64,000 bases of DNA from Methylotenera_A aquatica (GTDB lineage Bacteria; Pseudomonadota; Gammaproteobacteria; Burkholderiales; Methylophilaceae): positions 1 to 64,000 of the forward strand of contig OZ271846.1 of assembly GCA_965601485.1 (NCBI GenBank), written 5' to 3'. Positions 42,275-56,313 of the stretch are shown here, in pieces. The notes under the pieces are model-generated. The model was given only the letters and a program-made list of their open reading frames with translations, searched no databases and was not told the origin of the DNA. Numbering within the stretch: the first letter of the stretch is position 1; every line of letters starts with the position of its first letter. A program made the translations under genes and the position numbers.

Positions 42275-43576
42275 CTAAACTCTCTTGCCCATAGGTACAA
42301 GTTCACGTCTAACTTCACCCGTATATAATTGTCTTGGACGTCCAATTTTGTGCTCTGGGTCTGCGTTCATCTCGCTCCACTGTGCTATCCAGCCTGCGGT
42401 TCGGGCGAGGGCGAAGATGGCGGTAAACATGGAGTTTGGAATGCCCATTGCGCGCATCACGATGCCGCTGTAGAAATCGACGTTGGGATAAAGTTTGCGT
42501 GAAACGAAATATTCATCTTCTAACGCGATTTTTTCTAATTCCATGGCTAGTTTAAACAGCGGGTCATCTTGTAAACCCAGTTCATTTAATACTTCATGAC
42601 AGGTTGTGCGCATAATCGCGGCGCGCGGGTCCATATTTCGGTAAACTCTGTGGCCAAAACCCATTAGGCGGAAGCTGTCGGATTTGTCTTTGGCGCGCTT
42701 AATAAATTCACCAATGCGCGATACATCACCAATTTCTTCCAGCATCTGTAAGGTTGCTTCGTTGGCGCCACCGTGCGCTGGACCCCAAAGTGACGCAATA
42801 CCGGCCGCTACGCTGGCAAATGGGTTTGCGCCGCTTGAGCCCACCAAGCGAACTGTGCTGGTTGATGCGTTCTGTTCATGGTCGGCATGGAGAATCAATA
42901 TTTTTTCAAACGCTTTAGCTAAAATTGGGTTGGGTACATACTCTTCGCACGGTGTGGCAAACATCATGTGCATAAAGTTTTCAGCATAATTGAGTTTGTT
43001 ATTTGGATACATAAAGGGCTGACCCATAATGTATTTATAGCTCCAAGCGGCAATGGTTGGCACTTTTGCCAATAAACGATACGCAGAAACTTGACGATCG
43101 GCTGAATCGTAAACGTTCATTTCATTAAAATAGAAGGCAGACATTGAGCCTACCACGCCCACCATAACTGCCATAGGATGCGCATCGCGCCTAAATCCAC
43201 GGAACACATTATTAAGCTGATCATGCAGCATGGTATGGCCGCTGATTAAGTTAATAAATTCAGACTTTTGCGTGGCGTTCGGTAATTCGCCATGCATTAA
43301 TAGATAAGAAACTTCTAAAAAATTACAGTTTTCAGCCAATTGTTCAATTGGATAGCCACGGTGATACAACAAGCCTTTTTCACCATCAATATAAGTGATA
43401 TTGGATTGGCAAGCGGCCGTGGACATAAAGCCAGGGTCGTAGGTAAATATGCCATGCTTGCCTAAGCTGCGAATATCAATTACATCGCTACCTAAACTGC
43501 CCGATAGCATAGGCAATTCGATAGGTGCTGCGCCGTTATCAAATGTGATGGTGGCTTTTGTTGGTTTTGTGGTCAT
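42275..43576 (-). CDS. gltA: Citrate synthase (type II)
   Basis: Citrate synthase joins acetyl-CoA and oxaloacetate to open the citric acid cycle. The 433-residue protein is the hexameric Gram-negative type. It has an N-terminal beta domain (ATITFDNGAAPIELPML) and catalytic segments HADHEQNASTSTVRLVGSSG, LWGPAHGGANEA, GFGHRVYRNMDPRA and the terminal GRPRQLYTGEVRRELVP. The ATG at 43576 is preferred over an in-frame TTG six bases upstream. In many methylotrophs the cycle is incomplete and this enzyme serves biosynthesis. Confidence 0.98.
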   Translation of the reverse strand: MTTKPTKATITFDNGAAPIELPMLSGSLGSDVIDIRSLGKHGIFTYDPGFMSTAACQSNITYIDGEKGLLYHRGYPIEQLAENCNFLEVSYLLMHGELPNATQKSEFINLISGHTMLHDQLNNVFRGFRRDAHPMAVMVGVVGSMSAFYFNEMNVYDSADRQVSAYRLLAKVPTIAAWSYKYIMGQPFMYPNNKLNYAENFMHMMFATPCEEYVPNPILAKAFEKILILHADHEQNASTSTVRLVGSSGANPFASVAAGIASLWGPAHGGANEATLQMLEEIGDVSRIGEFIKRAKDKSDSFRLMGFGHRVYRNMDPRAAIMRTTCHEVLNELGLQDDPLFKLAMELEKIALEDEYFVSRKLYPNVDFYSGIVMRAMGIPNSMFTAIFALARTAGWIAQWSEMNADPEHKIGRPRQLYTGEVRRELVPMGKRV

Positions 43577-43649
43577 AATCAATCTTTACTACTTTTTAGT
43601 TCTTTAGGTTAGATAACAATAATACCAAATGTTTTAGTGTTAAAAACGC

Positions 43650-44750
43650 TTAGGCCGAATATATTGCACCCAGCATACGCAAACCTTTTGCACCAGTCAC
43701 CGCGGGAAGGTTGCTTGGTTTGTGGTCAATCGTTTGCTTAGCAAGCCAGGCAAAGGCGGCAGCCTCAACCCAGTCAACGCCTACGCCCAATTCGGCAGTG
43801 GTATAGAGCTGACTATTATCCAATAATTTTTTTAAATGCTGCACAATCAGAGCGTTATGTGCACCGCCGCCACATAAATAGGCATCTTCTAAATTGCCAC
43901 AAAATCGGTTAAGCGCATCATGAATGGTGCGTGAGGTGAGTGCGATTAAAGTATGCGCCACATCTTGTGGTTGGTAATCAGCTTTGCCCAAATGTTTAGC
44001 CAGCCAATCATCATTAAATAAATCGCGCCCAGTACTTTTGGGTGGCGCTAACGCAAAAAAAGGCTCCGCTAACATTTGCAGTAATAGCGGCTCAATTACC
44101 TCACCAGTAGCTGCCCATGCGCCGTTTGCATCATAATCTTTGCCCAGGTGCTGTTTTATCCAAGCATCTAGCAGCATATTGCCAGGGCCAGAATCAAAGC
44201 CCAGCACATTACCATTTTTGGCCAAATAAGTAATATTGGCGATGCCGCCGATATTAATCAGTGCGCGATTGAATTGAGAGGAACCAAAAACGGCTTGGTG
44301 GAAAGCAGGCACCAGTGGGGCGCCTTGGCCACCTGCAGCAATATCGCGGCTTCTAAAATCAGAAACCACGGTGATGTTGGTTAGCTCGGCCAATAGGGCC
44401 GAGTTGCCAATCTGTAGAGTAAATCCAAGTTCCGGTCTGTGGCGAATAGTCTGCCCGTGGCAACCAATAGCAGTGATGTCACTGGCAGCAAGGTTTTGAT
44501 TCACTAATAAAGTATTAACGGCATCAGCATATAAGCTTGCAAGGGTATTGGCCGTTAAAGCCGTCACTTCCAATTCATTGTGCGATGACGTGTGTAATTG
44601 CAATAACTGGGTTTTGATTGCTTGCGGATAATCCAAAAAGTGCGTTGCAAGCACTGCGCACTTGGCATCATTTAAAGCACATAATGCTACATCGACGCCG
44701 TCCAAGCTGGTACCTGACATAATGCCGATAAATAATTGAGGCTTATCCAT
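43650..44750 (-). CDS. anmK: Anhydro-N-acetylmuramic acid kinase
   Basis: AnmK phosphorylates and opens anhydro-MurNAc, returning cell-wall sugar to metabolism. From the ATG at 44750 the protein has 366 residues, with FIGIMSGTSLDGVDVAL, GCHGQTIRHRPELGFTLQIG, INIGGIANITYL and FDSGPGNMLLDAWI. The upstream part of the open frame overlaps the peptidase gene and is left out. It follows the M23 peptidase by four bases, a pairing common in Betaproteobacteria. Confidence 0.96.
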   Translation of the reverse strand: MDKPQLFIGIMSGTSLDGVDVALCALNDAKCAVLATHFLDYPQAIKTQLLQLHTSSHNELEVTALTANTLASLYADAVNTLLVNQNLAASDITAIGCHGQTIRHRPELGFTLQIGNSALLAELTNITVVSDFRSRDIAAGGQGAPLVPAFHQAVFGSSQFNRALINIGGIANITYLAKNGNVLGFDSGPGNMLLDAWIKQHLGKDYDANGAWAATGEVIEPLLLQMLAEPFFALAPPKSTGRDLFNDDWLAKHLGKADYQPQDVAHTLIALTSRTIHDALNRFCGNLEDAYLCGGGAHNALIVQHLKKLLDNSQLYTTAELGVGVDWVEAAAFAWLAKQTIDHKPSNLPAVTGAKGLRMLGAIYSA

Positions 44751-44754
44751 CGTT

Positions 44755-46101
44755 TTAATCAGTTGAGGCGGTTTGCCTGCGATTAAGCATTTCAATGCGC
44801 GCCATCAGGTTTAAGCTTTGCTTATCAAATGCTTGCTTATACTTTCCTTCTATAGGAATGCTCATAGGCAAAGCTACTTTCATTGGGTCGCGATGCACTT
44901 TATTGATTAAAAATTCATAATGCAAATGTGGCCCGGTTGCTAAACCAGACATACCTACAAAACCAATAATATCGCCTTGTGCTACCCTCATACCTTTACG
45001 TAAACCTGGCGCAAAGCGAGATAAATGTCCATATACCGTGCTAATGCCGTTATCGTGTTTAAGCACAATTATATTGCCATAACCACCTTTGCGGCCCACA
45101 AAATCTACTACACCATTGCCAGAAGCTTTAATTCGAGTACCCGTTGGTGCCGCCATGTCCACACCTTTATGCGCTTTGATACGATTTAAAATAGGATGAA
45201 AACGGCCTGCGTTAAAAGAAGAGCTAATGCGGGTAAATTCTAGCGGTGAGCGTAAAAAAGATTTATGAATGCTTTTGCCTTCTGGCGTGTAATAGGCAAA
45301 CTTGCCCTCTGCGTCACCAAAATGCAGGGCTTGGTATTTTTTGCCTTGATTCACAAACTCTACCGCCAGCACATTGCCAAGCTTCATCATCTCGCCAGCA
45401 TTATAAAAAGCTTCATACACTACATTAAAATAGTCGCCAGGCCGTAAATCATCATGAAAATCTATTTCGCTCGAAAAAATATCGGCAATTTGCAACGCAA
45501 TTTGGTCAGGTATGCCGGCATCATCTGTGGCGCCAAATAATGAATCCACAATTATGGCTGATTTTAAAACCTGATGATTTTGCAAAATCAGCTTTTGCGT
45601 TGCGACTTGATAGCCGCTGGGGGTAAGGCCAGCTACTAAAATGGTTTCGTGGTCCAATTCATACTCTAAATGCAGTAATCGGCCATCCAAATTAGTTTTA
45701 ATTTCTAGGGTATGGCCAGGAATCAGTCGGTTGTTCATGGCGCGTGCTTCTGGGGAAAGCATTAAAAATTTAATCGCATCTTCATCGCGAATATTCATGC
45801 GTTTAAAGATACTAGCCAACGTATCGTCACGCCGCACTTGGTCAATTTGCCAAAACTCCTCATCGTGATTGACATTGTGCACGGCTAGCGGCAAGGTCAC
45901 CTCTTCTGTAATGGTTCCTGCTTTAACATAGCGCGGCTGCTCGGGCGAAACGGTACCAAAGGCAGCGATAATCGCAAAAAATGGTAAAACCAAAATAAGC
46001 GAAACCCAACGCAATTTTATTTTTCGCAAACCCTGTAATAGGTTTTGCGTTAAAATAGTGGGTTTAGTTTTTTGCGTATTTTTGTTTAAGAAATGCGTCA
46101 T
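44755..46101 (-). CDS. M23 family murein endopeptidase (MepM-like)
   Basis: The product of about 448 residues has an N-terminal membrane helix (WVSLILVLPFFAIIAAFG) and a LysM-like/OapA-type middle part. The C-terminal LytM zinc domain has HKGVDMAAPTGTRI, KHDNGISTVYGHLS and GPHLHYEFLIN, giving the HxxxD and HxH metal ligands. Active LytM enzymes cut peptidoglycan cross-links, and all ligands seem present. The ATG at 46101 is chosen; one eight codons upstream is possible. Together with anmK it forms a cell-wall growth and recycling pair. Confidence 0.93.
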   Translation of the reverse strand: MTHFLNKNTQKTKPTILTQNLLQGLRKIKLRWVSLILVLPFFAIIAAFGTVSPEQPRYVKAGTITEEVTLPLAVHNVNHDEEFWQIDQVRRDDTLASIFKRMNIRDEDAIKFLMLSPEARAMNNRLIPGHTLEIKTNLDGRLLHLEYELDHETILVAGLTPSGYQVATQKLILQNHQVLKSAIIVDSLFGATDDAGIPDQIALQIADIFSSEIDFHDDLRPGDYFNVVYEAFYNAGEMMKLGNVLAVEFVNQGKKYQALHFGDAEGKFAYYTPEGKSIHKSFLRSPLEFTRISSSFNAGRFHPILNRIKAHKGVDMAAPTGTRIKASGNGVVDFVGRKGGYGNIIVLKHDNGISTVYGHLSRFAPGLRKGMRVAQGDIIGFVGMSGLATGPHLHYEFLINKVHRDPMKVALPMSIPIEGKYKQAFDKQSLNLMARIEMLNRRQTASTD

Positions 46102-46239
46102 AAAATAATATAAAAAATCGCTCAAATGCCTGAATTAAAAAGCTTTATACTTTAAATAGAAATACATATTAACAGAAATTTTATCGCAATAAAAAGTAAC
46201 AACTTGTAAATATACTCTTTTTAGCCATTGGAAAAAGCC

Positions 46240-47451
46240 GTGAATACCGACATCAACCAATCATTAGCCATCATTAAACGCGGATGTGAAGAATTACTGA
46301 TTGAACAAGAATTAATCGAAAAATTACGGTTGAATGCTAAGTCTGGCATTCCGCTAAGAATCAAAGCAGGCTTTGATCCAACCGCGCCCGATTTGCATCT
46401 TGGTCATACTGTACTAATCAACAAGCTACGCCATTTTCAAGATTTAGGCCATCAAATCTTGTTTTTGATTGGCGATTTCACAGGCATGATTGGCGATCCA
46501 ACTGGTAAAAGTGCGACGCGTCCACCATTAACTAAAGAGCAAGTGATTGAAAATGCACAATCTTATGCAGAGCAAGTCTTTAAAATATTAGATAAAGATA
46601 AAACCGAAATCGTATTTAATTCAAGCTGGTTAATCGATTTGGGTGCGGCAGGTATGCTCAAACTAGCCTCAAGTTTAACAGTTGCCCGCATGCTAGAACG
46701 CGATGACTTTTCAAAAAGATTCAAGTCTAACCAACCAATTGCCATTCATGAGTTTATGTATCCGCTACTTCAAGGCTACGACTCAGTCGCATTAAAAGCG
46801 GACGTGGAATTGGGCGGTACTGACCAAAAATTCAACCTATTAATGGGTCGCGAGTTACAAAAACAAGCAGGCCAAAGCCAGCAGTGCGTATTGACCATGC
46901 CACTATTAGAGGGTTTAGATGGCGTTAATAAAATGTCCAAATCGCTGAATAACTATATTGGCATTAACGAAGCGCCTGAAATTATCTTTGCAAAACTAAT
47001 GTCGATTAGCGATGAATTAATGTGGCGCTACATAGAGCTGCTTTCGTTTCAATCATTAGAAACGGTTCAGCAATGGAAATCAGCCGTAGCAGCTGGCGAG
47101 AATCCTCGTAATATTAAGGTGAGATTCGCACAAGAGATAGTAACGCGCTTTCATAGTCAGCTTGATGCCGAAAAAGCGCTAAGTGATTTTCAAACGCGGG
47201 CCAAAGGCGGTGTACCCGATGATGTGCCAGAAGTGACTGTCAATATTGATAGTGCATCGATTGGAGTTGCGCAATTATTAAAATTAGCAGGCTTAGTAGA
47301 AAGCACTTCTGAAGCAAATCGCGCTATTGATCAAGGCGGCGTAAAATTAGATAGCGAAAAAGTAAGCGATAAAAGTTTGCAGCTCAACAAAGGGTTTACC
47401 GGCGTAGCGCAAGTGGGTAAACGCAAATTTGCTAAAATAAATGTAGTTTAG
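46240..47451 (+). CDS. tyrS: Tyrosyl-tRNA synthetase
   Basis: TyrS charges tRNA-Tyr. The protein of about 403 residues has the class I motifs HLGHTVLINKLRHFQ (HIGH) and KMSKSLNNYIG (KMSKS), and a C-terminal S4 domain (SIGVAQLLKLAGLVESTSEANRA) of the TyrRZ type. A TTG at 46228 is also in frame, but the GTG at 46240 is preceded by GGAAA at good spacing. It is divergent from the peptidase gene and lies directly upstream of the rrn promoters, the common Betaproteobacterial arrangement. Confidence 0.96.
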   Translation: MNTDINQSLAIIKRGCEELLIEQELIEKLRLNAKSGIPLRIKAGFDPTAPDLHLGHTVLINKLRHFQDLGHQILFLIGDFTGMIGDPTGKSATRPPLTKEQVIENAQSYAEQVFKILDKDKTEIVFNSSWLIDLGAAGMLKLASSLTVARMLERDDFSKRFKSNQPIAIHEFMYPLLQGYDSVALKADVELGGTDQKFNLLMGRELQKQAGQSQQCVLTMPLLEGLDGVNKMSKSLNNYIGINEAPEIIFAKLMSISDELMWRYIELLSFQSLETVQQWKSAVAAGENPRNIKVRFAQEIVTRFHSQLDAEKALSDFQTRAKGGVPDDVPEVTVNIDSASIGVAQLLKLAGLVESTSEANRAIDQGGVKLDSEKVSDKSLQLNKGFTGVAQVGKRKFAKINVV

Positions 47452-47505
47452 AAAGTCGATTTATCGATATCATCAATCCTCTTTAAAAGTCTTTCAAAAT
47501 TAGTG

Positions 47506-47533
47506 TAGACGGGGCTTCAAAGCTCTGTATAAT
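47506..47533 (+). promoter_or_regulatory. rrn promoter P1
   Basis: TAGACG and TATAAT with a 16-bp spacer, followed by the GC-rich discriminator GCGCACCTC that is typical of stringently controlled rRNA promoters. The sequence from 47487 to 47542 is almost repeated 124 bp downstream. Confidence 0.8.
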
Positions 47534-47630
47534 GCGCACCTCTTTACAAAAAAAGCGTAACGTAAAGTAATTAAAAAACGCAGCAATTTAAAGCATTCAA
47601 AATTAATTAGAAGTCTTACAAAATTAAACA

Positions 47631-47658
47631 TTGACGTTGCTTCAAAGCTCTGTATAAT
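47631..47658 (+). promoter_or_regulatory. rrn promoter P2
   Basis: TTGACG and TATAAT with a 16-bp spacer, followed by the same GCGCACCTC discriminator as P1. Its -35 element is closer to consensus than that of P1. Confidence 0.85.
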
Positions 47659-47730
47659 GCGCACCTCGTTAACGCAAAGCGTAAAACGAAATATCCAAAA
47701 AGTGATTCACTTCTTCGGTAGCAAGAACAA

Positions 47731-47741
47731 GCTCTTTAACA
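47731..47741 (+). promoter_or_regulatory. boxA antitermination site in the rrn leader
   Basis: GCTCTTTAACA matches the boxA element used by NusB-S10 for rRNA antitermination. It is about 320 bp before the 16S gene. The remaining leader (47742-48054) holds no gene. Confidence 0.75.
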
Positions 47742-48054
47742 AAATGAACGACTGATAAGTGTGGGTGTTTGTGGTCAAGACACATCGACTTAGACGCAGC
47801 AAATGCAAGGTTTCGGCCTTGAATGTTTTGTTGTTTGGTTTAAGAAGATACTCAAGATAACAAATGCTTACACTTAAATTTATGACAAGTATGTAATAAG
47901 GCTTATTTAGTAATAGATAAGCAGTACACAAACCTTGACAATGAATTTGAGAAACCAGCTCAACACATACTTAGAACTTCTCTAAGACATGATTGAGTTG
48001 CAAAGCAAAAAGCGAATACCACCTCGAAAGAGGAAAAAGTAATAGTCATACATT

Positions 48055-49595
<1,541 letters not shown>

Positions 49596-49706
49596 GAGAA
49601 CAAACCTTGGTTGCAAACATTCACACTTATCAGTCGTTTAAATAGTAAGCAATACTAAAAAATTGACCAACACAACCATAACCTACAAGTTATAGTTACC
49701 TTAAAT

Positions 49707-49783
49707 GGGTCTGTAGCTCAGCTGGTTAGAGCACCGTCTTGATAAGGCGGGGGTCGATGGTTCGAGTCCATCCAGACCCACCA
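49707..49783 (+). tRNA. tRNA-Ile (anticodon GAT)
   Basis: A 77-base cloverleaf between 16S and 23S, with the acceptor stem GGGTCTG/CAGACCC, the D-loop AGCTCAGCTGGTTAGAGC, the anticodon loop CTTGATAAG, the T-loop GGTTCGAGTCC, and an encoded CCA end. Confidence 0.98.
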
Positions 49784-49800
49784 GATTCAATTGAAATACT

Positions 49801-49876
49801 GGGGGATTAGCTCAGCTGGGAGAGCACCTGCTTTGCAAGCAGGGGGTCAACGGTTCGATCCCGTTATCCTCCACCA
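49801..49876 (+). tRNA. tRNA-Ala (anticodon TGC)
   Basis: A 76-base cloverleaf with the acceptor arm GGGGGAT/ATCCTCC (one G-T pair), AGCTCAGCTGGGAGAGC, the anticodon loop CTTTGCAAG, GGTTCGATCCC and an encoded CCA. The Ile-Ala pair in the rrn spacer is standard in Proteobacteria. Confidence 0.98.
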
Positions 49877-49958
49877 ATGATTTAGTATTGTGCAGAGATG
49901 AAAGAAATTAGAAGCAAACGTTTACGTGTAAATGTTTGCTTCTAGTTTTTAACTAGAC

Positions 49959-49970
49959 TGATCTTTAACA
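49959..49970 (+). promoter_or_regulatory. boxA site before 23S rRNA
   Basis: TGATCTTTAACA is a second boxA-like site in the tRNA-Ala to 23S spacer. The rest of this 390-bp spacer (49877-50265) shows no gene and contains processing stems. Confidence 0.7.
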
Positions 49971-50265
49971 AAATGGAAGAAGTAAAGTGAGCACAACTTA
50001 TTGTGATGATAAAGTTGTGCTCAAAATGGGTAGTAATTGATTGCAAAATCGAAATATTTTGCTTCGTTTAGTTCCGGTTAGATAGTGTCGTAACTAATAG
50101 CAATATTGGTTGCAACATGAAATAACCAGAAACAAATGAAACAAAACCAATTCATGCTGTACAACCTTGCAGTATGAATAAAAAAGTAGCTTTAGAAAAA
50201 ACTATAACGGTGTTCTCATGCACGAGATATCTGGATTTAAAAAGGGTTCAGGTGTTAACGTTATA

Positions 50266-53154
<2,889 letters not shown>

Positions 53155-53320
53155 ATAACCTTAATACTTGAAACGCTTTTAGTGTGAGAGATTAACGTTT
53201 GTTTTAAAGCTGCTTTTTAAAGATAGACCATGCATTCAATTGCAGACCCCATTAAAACTTTACTTCTTCCAATTTGTTACAGAGCCTTCTCGCAAGAGAA
53301 AAGCATGACATTACCAGTTA

Positions 53321-53437
53321 TGCTTGGCGGCCATAGCGGTTTGGAACCACCCCTTCCCATCTCGAACAGGGCCGTGAAACGAACCAGCGCCAATGATAGT
53401 ATGCTCTTCGCATGCGAAAGTAGGTCACCGCCAAGCT
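53321..53437 (+). rRNA. 5S ribosomal RNA
   Basis: About 117 bases, starting TGCTTGGCGGCCATAGCGG and ending CACCGCCAAGC, with terminal complementarity. The internal block CATCTCGAACAGGGCCGTGA is typical of 5S. It is 166 bp after 23S and closes the operon. Confidence 0.96.
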
Positions 53438-53471
53438 ATTTATACCCAATCAGCATCTCGCTGCTTGACTC

Positions 53472-53495
53472 AAAGCCTCCCTGTGGAGGCTTTTT
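53472..53495 (+). terminator. Terminator of the rrn operon
   Basis: AAAGCCTCC-CTGT-GGAGGCTTT followed by T. It is 35 bp after 5S rRNA. The following stretch to 53740 shows no gene. Confidence 0.9.
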
Positions 53496-53740
53496 GTTTA
53501 TTCATCAGCGTGATATTAAAACCAATCAAAAACTATTCAAACAGCATGCTATCATCACCACCATGCATACATGTTTGCAGGGCAGGTTTTTTAGTGATGT
53601 AATTAAGCTAATTCTGCATACTAGCTCAACCAGACTATTGCCATCAAAGCTCTCTATGACTAGTATGGATATATATTAAAACACCTGTAGTATAGTTTTC
53701 AGATGATAAAACAAGCTAGTCAAACTGGGAAAATCATTAC

Positions 53741-55453
53741 GTGAATGATTCGCAAGTAATAATGAAAGACAATACTAACCAAAAAGAATTTGGTGCAAAA
53801 ACCATTTCGATCATGCGGATCGTGTTGGCTGTGTTTGCTTTAGTTTTTACGTTATACATTTCTAACACTGTAGCCCCTATTGCAAGCGGTTATTTCTTCC
53901 TATTGGCTCTTTATTGTGCATATACAGGATTGCTCTGCTTTTATTCAGACAATATGCCTAAAATTGTGCCGTCTGTATTGTTTCATTGGATAGACTTAAT
54001 TTTCTATGCAGTAACTATTTACTTTAGCGGCGGTTTGGATAGTCCGCTATTTTCATTTTTCCTCTTTGCTATTCTTGTGGCATCGTTTCGTTATGGCTTC
54101 AGAGAAGGCTTCAAAGTCACCTATGCCTGTTTTTTTCTTTCGGTGCTGATTTACTTTTTCCCACTTACGCCAGTCGCACAAAGCACGCTTTATCAGGCAC
54201 TCATGTACACGTCGTTATTGTTGATATTGGGATGTTTTATCGCCATCTGGGGTAGATTGGTAGTGCAACAAACACGCCAATTAAAGCTATTTAGCGAGAT
54301 GATCTCCATCCCCAATCAGCGCTCAAGCGCAGAGCAGCAAATGTGCGATTCGCTGGAAGTCATACGCGAGTTTCATGCTGCAGAAGCTTGTATTACCGTG
54401 ATGAAAATGCCTGAAGGTAATTATGTCATATTTAAAGTAACAATCGACCATGATAAGCCTATGTTGCTCGGACAGCCATTAGATAATGGCATAGCAGCAC
54501 ACTTGCTGGCAATACCACCCCAATTGTCTATCTGCTATGGTAACAACACTGAATGGTATTTACCATTCTTGCCTAAGGATACACCGTCAGCTGAATCAAC
54601 CAATACTAAAACTAATTTTGGCGAGTCGATTTCACAGTTGTTAGAAGTAGATTCATTCGCCAGTGCCCCCCTGCGTCTGCATGGGCAGAATATCGGGCGC
54701 ATTTACCTCACCAATTGCAAAGAACCTTTAGACTTTTCAGCGATGACCTTTTTACAGCAATTGGCAAACCAAATTACGCCTCGCATCGACAACATTCACT
54801 TGCTGGATAAAATTGCCACCGCTGCCACTTCTGCCATGCGTCAAAAAATATCCATCGACTTGCACGACAGCACTATTCAGCCCTATATCGGGCTTAAAAT
54901 AGGCTTACAGGCCTTGCGCCGCAAAATTCCAGATGGCGATACAGTCGCAAAAGAATTAGATGAATTGGTGGATATGGCCACTGAAAGTATCTCTGAATTA
55001 CGCCAATATGTTGGCGGCCTAAAAGAGCGCTTAGACCAGCCTTTGATGCCAGCACTCATCGAGCTAGCGAAAAAATATAAACAAAGACATGGCGTTGAAG
55101 TGGACGTCCATGCCAACCAAGAGTTAAAAGTAAGCGATAGCCTAGCGACCGAGATTTATCAACTGGTGTGCGAGGGTTTAAGCAATATTCATCGCCATAC
55201 GACGGCCAAGCAAGCCGCCATAAATTTGTATTATCAGCAAGATCAAATTGTGATCGAAGTCATCAATCAGGCCGATAGTTCGCAAGATTTCAAGTACTTT
55301 AAACCGCGTTCAATCACCGAGCGTGTAACCCACCTCGGCGGCACGGTTAGCGTTAATCACCATCCTGGGGATAAAACGGCTAAGGCTAAAACCATAGTCA
55401 CTGCGGAAATACCGCTTCAATTAAAGGATGGACGTTATGCCACATTCGCTTGA
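53741..55453 (+). CDS. NarX-type sensor histidine kinase
   Basis: The 570-residue protein has six membrane helices within the first 175 residues, a GAF-like region at about 200-350, and a HisKA_3 dimerisation helix with the phosphorylated His375 in IDLHDSTIQPYIGLKIG. A HATPase_c domain follows (YQLVCEGLSNIHRH as the N-box). The kinase class pairs with LuxR-type regulators, and one starts 17 bases before its stop. The integral membrane input with no large periplasmic loop suggests sensing in or near the membrane. The start is GTG at 53741; an ATG at 53762 is an alternative. It leads the oxidase gene block. Confidence 0.92.
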   Translation: MNDSQVIMKDNTNQKEFGAKTISIMRIVLAVFALVFTLYISNTVAPIASGYFFLLALYCAYTGLLCFYSDNMPKIVPSVLFHWIDLIFYAVTIYFSGGLDSPLFSFFLFAILVASFRYGFREGFKVTYACFFLSVLIYFFPLTPVAQSTLYQALMYTSLLLILGCFIAIWGRLVVQQTRQLKLFSEMISIPNQRSSAEQQMCDSLEVIREFHAAEACITVMKMPEGNYVIFKVTIDHDKPMLLGQPLDNGIAAHLLAIPPQLSICYGNNTEWYLPFLPKDTPSAESTNTKTNFGESISQLLEVDSFASAPLRLHGQNIGRIYLTNCKEPLDFSAMTFLQQLANQITPRIDNIHLLDKIATAATSAMRQKISIDLHDSTIQPYIGLKIGLQALRRKIPDGDTVAKELDELVDMATESISELRQYVGGLKERLDQPLMPALIELAKKYKQRHGVEVDVHANQELKVSDSLATEIYQLVCEGLSNIHRHTTAKQAAINLYYQQDQIVIEVINQADSSQDFKYFKPRSITERVTHLGGTVSVNHHPGDKTAKAKTIVTAEIPLQLKDGRYATFA

Positions 55454-56129
55454 ATCAAATAAACCGATACGCATATTGTTGGTAGATGACCACAGAAGTT
55501 TGCTGTGGGGGCTAGAGCGATTAATTGAAGGCGAAAAACCTCGCATGCAGGTAATAGGTAAAGCCAGCAATAAAATGGAAGTATTTGCTTTTTTAACTAC
55601 TGAAAAACCAGATGTTATTTTGCTAGATCTTGATTTAAACGGCGAGAGCAGCTTGGACTTTTTGGAAGAGTTGCTGCAAAAAACACTAGCGCGAGTCTTG
55701 GTGCTGACTGCAGAGCAAGATCCTGCAATTCATCAACGTGCGATTTTAAATGGCGCCAGCGGCGTAGTGCTAAAAAATAAAGATACGGAAGAAATTTTAC
55801 GTGCCATTAAATATGTCAACGCTGGCGAAATTTGGTTTGACCGTGCCGCAACCACTCGCCTGCTCAGAAGCTTAAACGCAGCGCCTGCGATGATAAAGGA
55901 GTCGGCGCAACTGAGTAAAATTGCAACACTTACCCCAAAAGAAAGGCAAGTGGTTGCTGCTATGGCTTTAATTCCTGGTGCCCGTAACAAGGCTGTTGCA
56001 GATCGTCTGTCCATGAGCGAGCATACCTTGCGTAATCATCTCACTTGCATTTACGCTAAGTTAGAATTAGAAAATCGGCTCGAACTCTGCATGTATGCGA
56101 TTGAACATAAGCTTAACGAGTTAAAATAA
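55437..56129 (+). CDS. LuxR/NarL-type response regulator
   Basis: The 230-residue protein has a receiver domain (IRILLVDDH, phosphoacceptor in VILLDLDLNG, Thr in VLVLTAEQ, Lys in VVLKNKD) and a C-terminal LuxR HTH (LTPKERQVVAAMALIPGARN and MSEHTLRNHLTCIYAKLEL). The ATG at 55437 has AAAGGA nine bases upstream and overlaps the kinase end, so translation is coupled. An ATG nine bases earlier is possible. It is the best candidate to bind the ACTAA-rich modules before the oxidase genes. Confidence 0.93.
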   Translation: MPHSLESNKPIRILLVDDHRSLLWGLERLIEGEKPRMQVIGKASNKMEVFAFLTTEKPDVILLDLDLNGESSLDFLEELLQKTLARVLVLTAEQDPAIHQRAILNGASGVVLKNKDTEEILRAIKYVNAGEIWFDRAATTRLLRSLNAAPAMIKESAQLSKIATLTPKERQVVAAMALIPGARNKAVADRLSMSEHTLRNHLTCIYAKLELENRLELCMYAIEHKLNELK

Positions 56130-56313
56130 CGTAATAATGTAAGGCAAAAAATCTACATTAAGGTCACCGTGACTACAACGGCGACTACTCCATATAGTAC
56201 AAAGTTCCCTAATAAGAGTGAACAAACTCCTATTGCACTATCTTTAATAGAGAATATCATTATGTTTAATACGTAAAATCATTAACATAAACAGATTAAA
56301 TAAAAAAAGATTT

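Noticed and set aside
53230..53679. 149-codon plus-strand frame over the 23S-5S spacer, 5S rRNA and terminator
   Set aside because: It overlaps the 5S gene completely and has no protein-like pattern.
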